DNA of 64,000 nucleotides from contig DAINQE010000001.1 of NCBI GenBank assembly GCA_036743055.1, positions 83,716 to 147,715 on the forward strand. The letters run 5' to 3'. The notes under the pieces are model-generated. The model did no database searches. It had not been told where the DNA came from and saw only the letters and a program-made list of their open reading frames with translations. Positions 63,626 through 64,000 of this stretch are shown piece after piece. The stretch comes from Sabulitectum sp036743055 (GTDB taxonomy: Bacteria; Fermentibacterota; Fermentibacteria; Fermentibacterales; JCC-6). Each line of letters begins with the position of its first letter. The first letter of the stretch is position 1. Both the position numbers and the translations under genes were made by a program.

Positions 63626-64000
63626 GAAGAGGATTCACACTCATCGAGCTCATGGTGGTGGTCCTCATCGTGGGCATACTTTCCGCAATAGCCATACCGA
63701 AGTACGCCGATGTCACAGAGAGCGCCAAGTACGCTGCATGCAGGTCCAACCTGAGGAACATAGCCGGCGGTCTGAACATGTACCTTTCTGAGAACGGATC
63801 CTATCCTCCGGGGAATGGCTGGAAGAAGCTGAACACCATATCCGAGTATGTCCATCAGGAGATGATGTGTCCGTCAACTGAATCCGAGTACAGGTACAGG
63901 ATCATGGGAAGAGAGCGGGACACCTTCAGGATAAGGGGCTGGGTCGCCGCCTGCAGGCGGAATCACGGCTGGTACAAGGACGGCGTCTACCTGGAGAGGT
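63622..64000 (+). CDS. Type IV pilin/pseudopilin-like protein, truncated by window edge
   Basis: At least 126 residues; the frame is open at the right edge. The class III-type prepilin leader is RRG/FTLIELMVVVLIVGI: cleavage after Gly, Phe at +1 and Glu at +5. It is short enough to be a GspG/PilA-like subunit. C-terminal cysteines (ACRSNLRN, MMCPSTESEYR) could form a disulfide. The GTG at 63622 overlaps the upstream stop. A prepilin peptidase could process it (one is at the left edge). Confidence 0.88.
   Translation, partial: MRRGFTLIELMVVVLIVGILSAIAIPKYADVTESAKYAACRSNLRNIAGGLNMYLSENGSYPPGNGWKKLNTISEYVHQEMMCPSTESEYRYRIMGRERDTFRIRGWVAACRRNHGWYKDGVYLER

Noticed and set aside
1..64000. CRISPR arrays, tRNAs, rRNAs, insertion sequences, prophage genes
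   Set aside because: No repeat-spacer pattern, no transposase or phage protein, and no tRNA-like segment was noticed in the short intergenic regions; tRNA detection by eye is not reliable.

Overview
This window is a compact, GC-rich bacterial chromosome segment, probably from a metagenome-assembled genome: four runs of exactly 100 N mark scaffold joins. Gram-negative envelope genes (an LpxL-like acyltransferase, Lol-type ABC permeases and ATPase, several predicted outer-membrane barrels, lipoproteins) occur with secreted C25 (gingipain-type) peptidases ending in FlgD-like Ig domains, many secreted beta-propellers, and class III cyclases fused to TPRs. That mix suggests a deep-branching lineage near the FCB group, for example a Fermentibacteria-like candidate phylum. 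The placement is inference; no rRNA gene is present.

Layout. 1-9.5 kb: the end of a prepilin peptidase, a soluble-adenylyl-cyclase-like giant protein, a lipoprotein propeller, DUF72, DNA polymerase IV, and a second class III cyclase with TolB/FlgO-like and TPR regions. 9.4-18.5 kb: a long leftward run gpsA - GHL10 hydrolase - MBL hydrolase - barrel - lipoprotein - ion transporter - (gap) - aroB - tatC - GT2 - GT-C. 18.6-29.2 kb: secreted proteins, an unrecognised Rossmann/Cys protein, then the leftward run ppdK - GGDEF - DUF362 ferredoxin - acyltransferase, with a TPR/HTH protein upstream. 29.2-37.5 kb: two C25 peptidase paralogues with a sirtuin translationally coupled between them. 37.5-44.6 kb: a LolC/E-type permease, thiL-mtnP, rlmN, cobO, a DUF1028 protein. 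44.7-50.4 kb: pckA with a clear terminator, a UMF1 transporter, an 8-TM protein and a B12/radical SAM protein. 50.4-56.9 kb: a TetR-headed operon encoding a LolA-like protein, two FtsX/MacB-type permeases, a LolD-type ATPase and an outer-membrane barrel. 56.9-63.2 kb: tilS - hpt - ftsH - folE - folP - cdaA - small ORF, tightly coupled. 63.2-64 kb: start of a type IV pilin operon.

Genes are densely packed: ATGA, GTGA, TTGA and TGATG overlaps dominate, convergent genes overlap tail to tail, and one clear intrinsic terminator was found. Three cyclic-nucleotide signals are represented (cAMP-type, c-di-GMP, c-di-AMP). The most interesting items are the TetR/LolA/double-permease/LolD/barrel operon with its repeat operator, the sAC-type composite cyclase, the peptidase-sirtuin-peptidase unit, two divergent genes that appear to start with CTG, and an assembly gap that disappears when a 55-bp duplicated contig end is merged. 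No tRNA, rRNA, CRISPR array, insertion sequence or prophage was seen.
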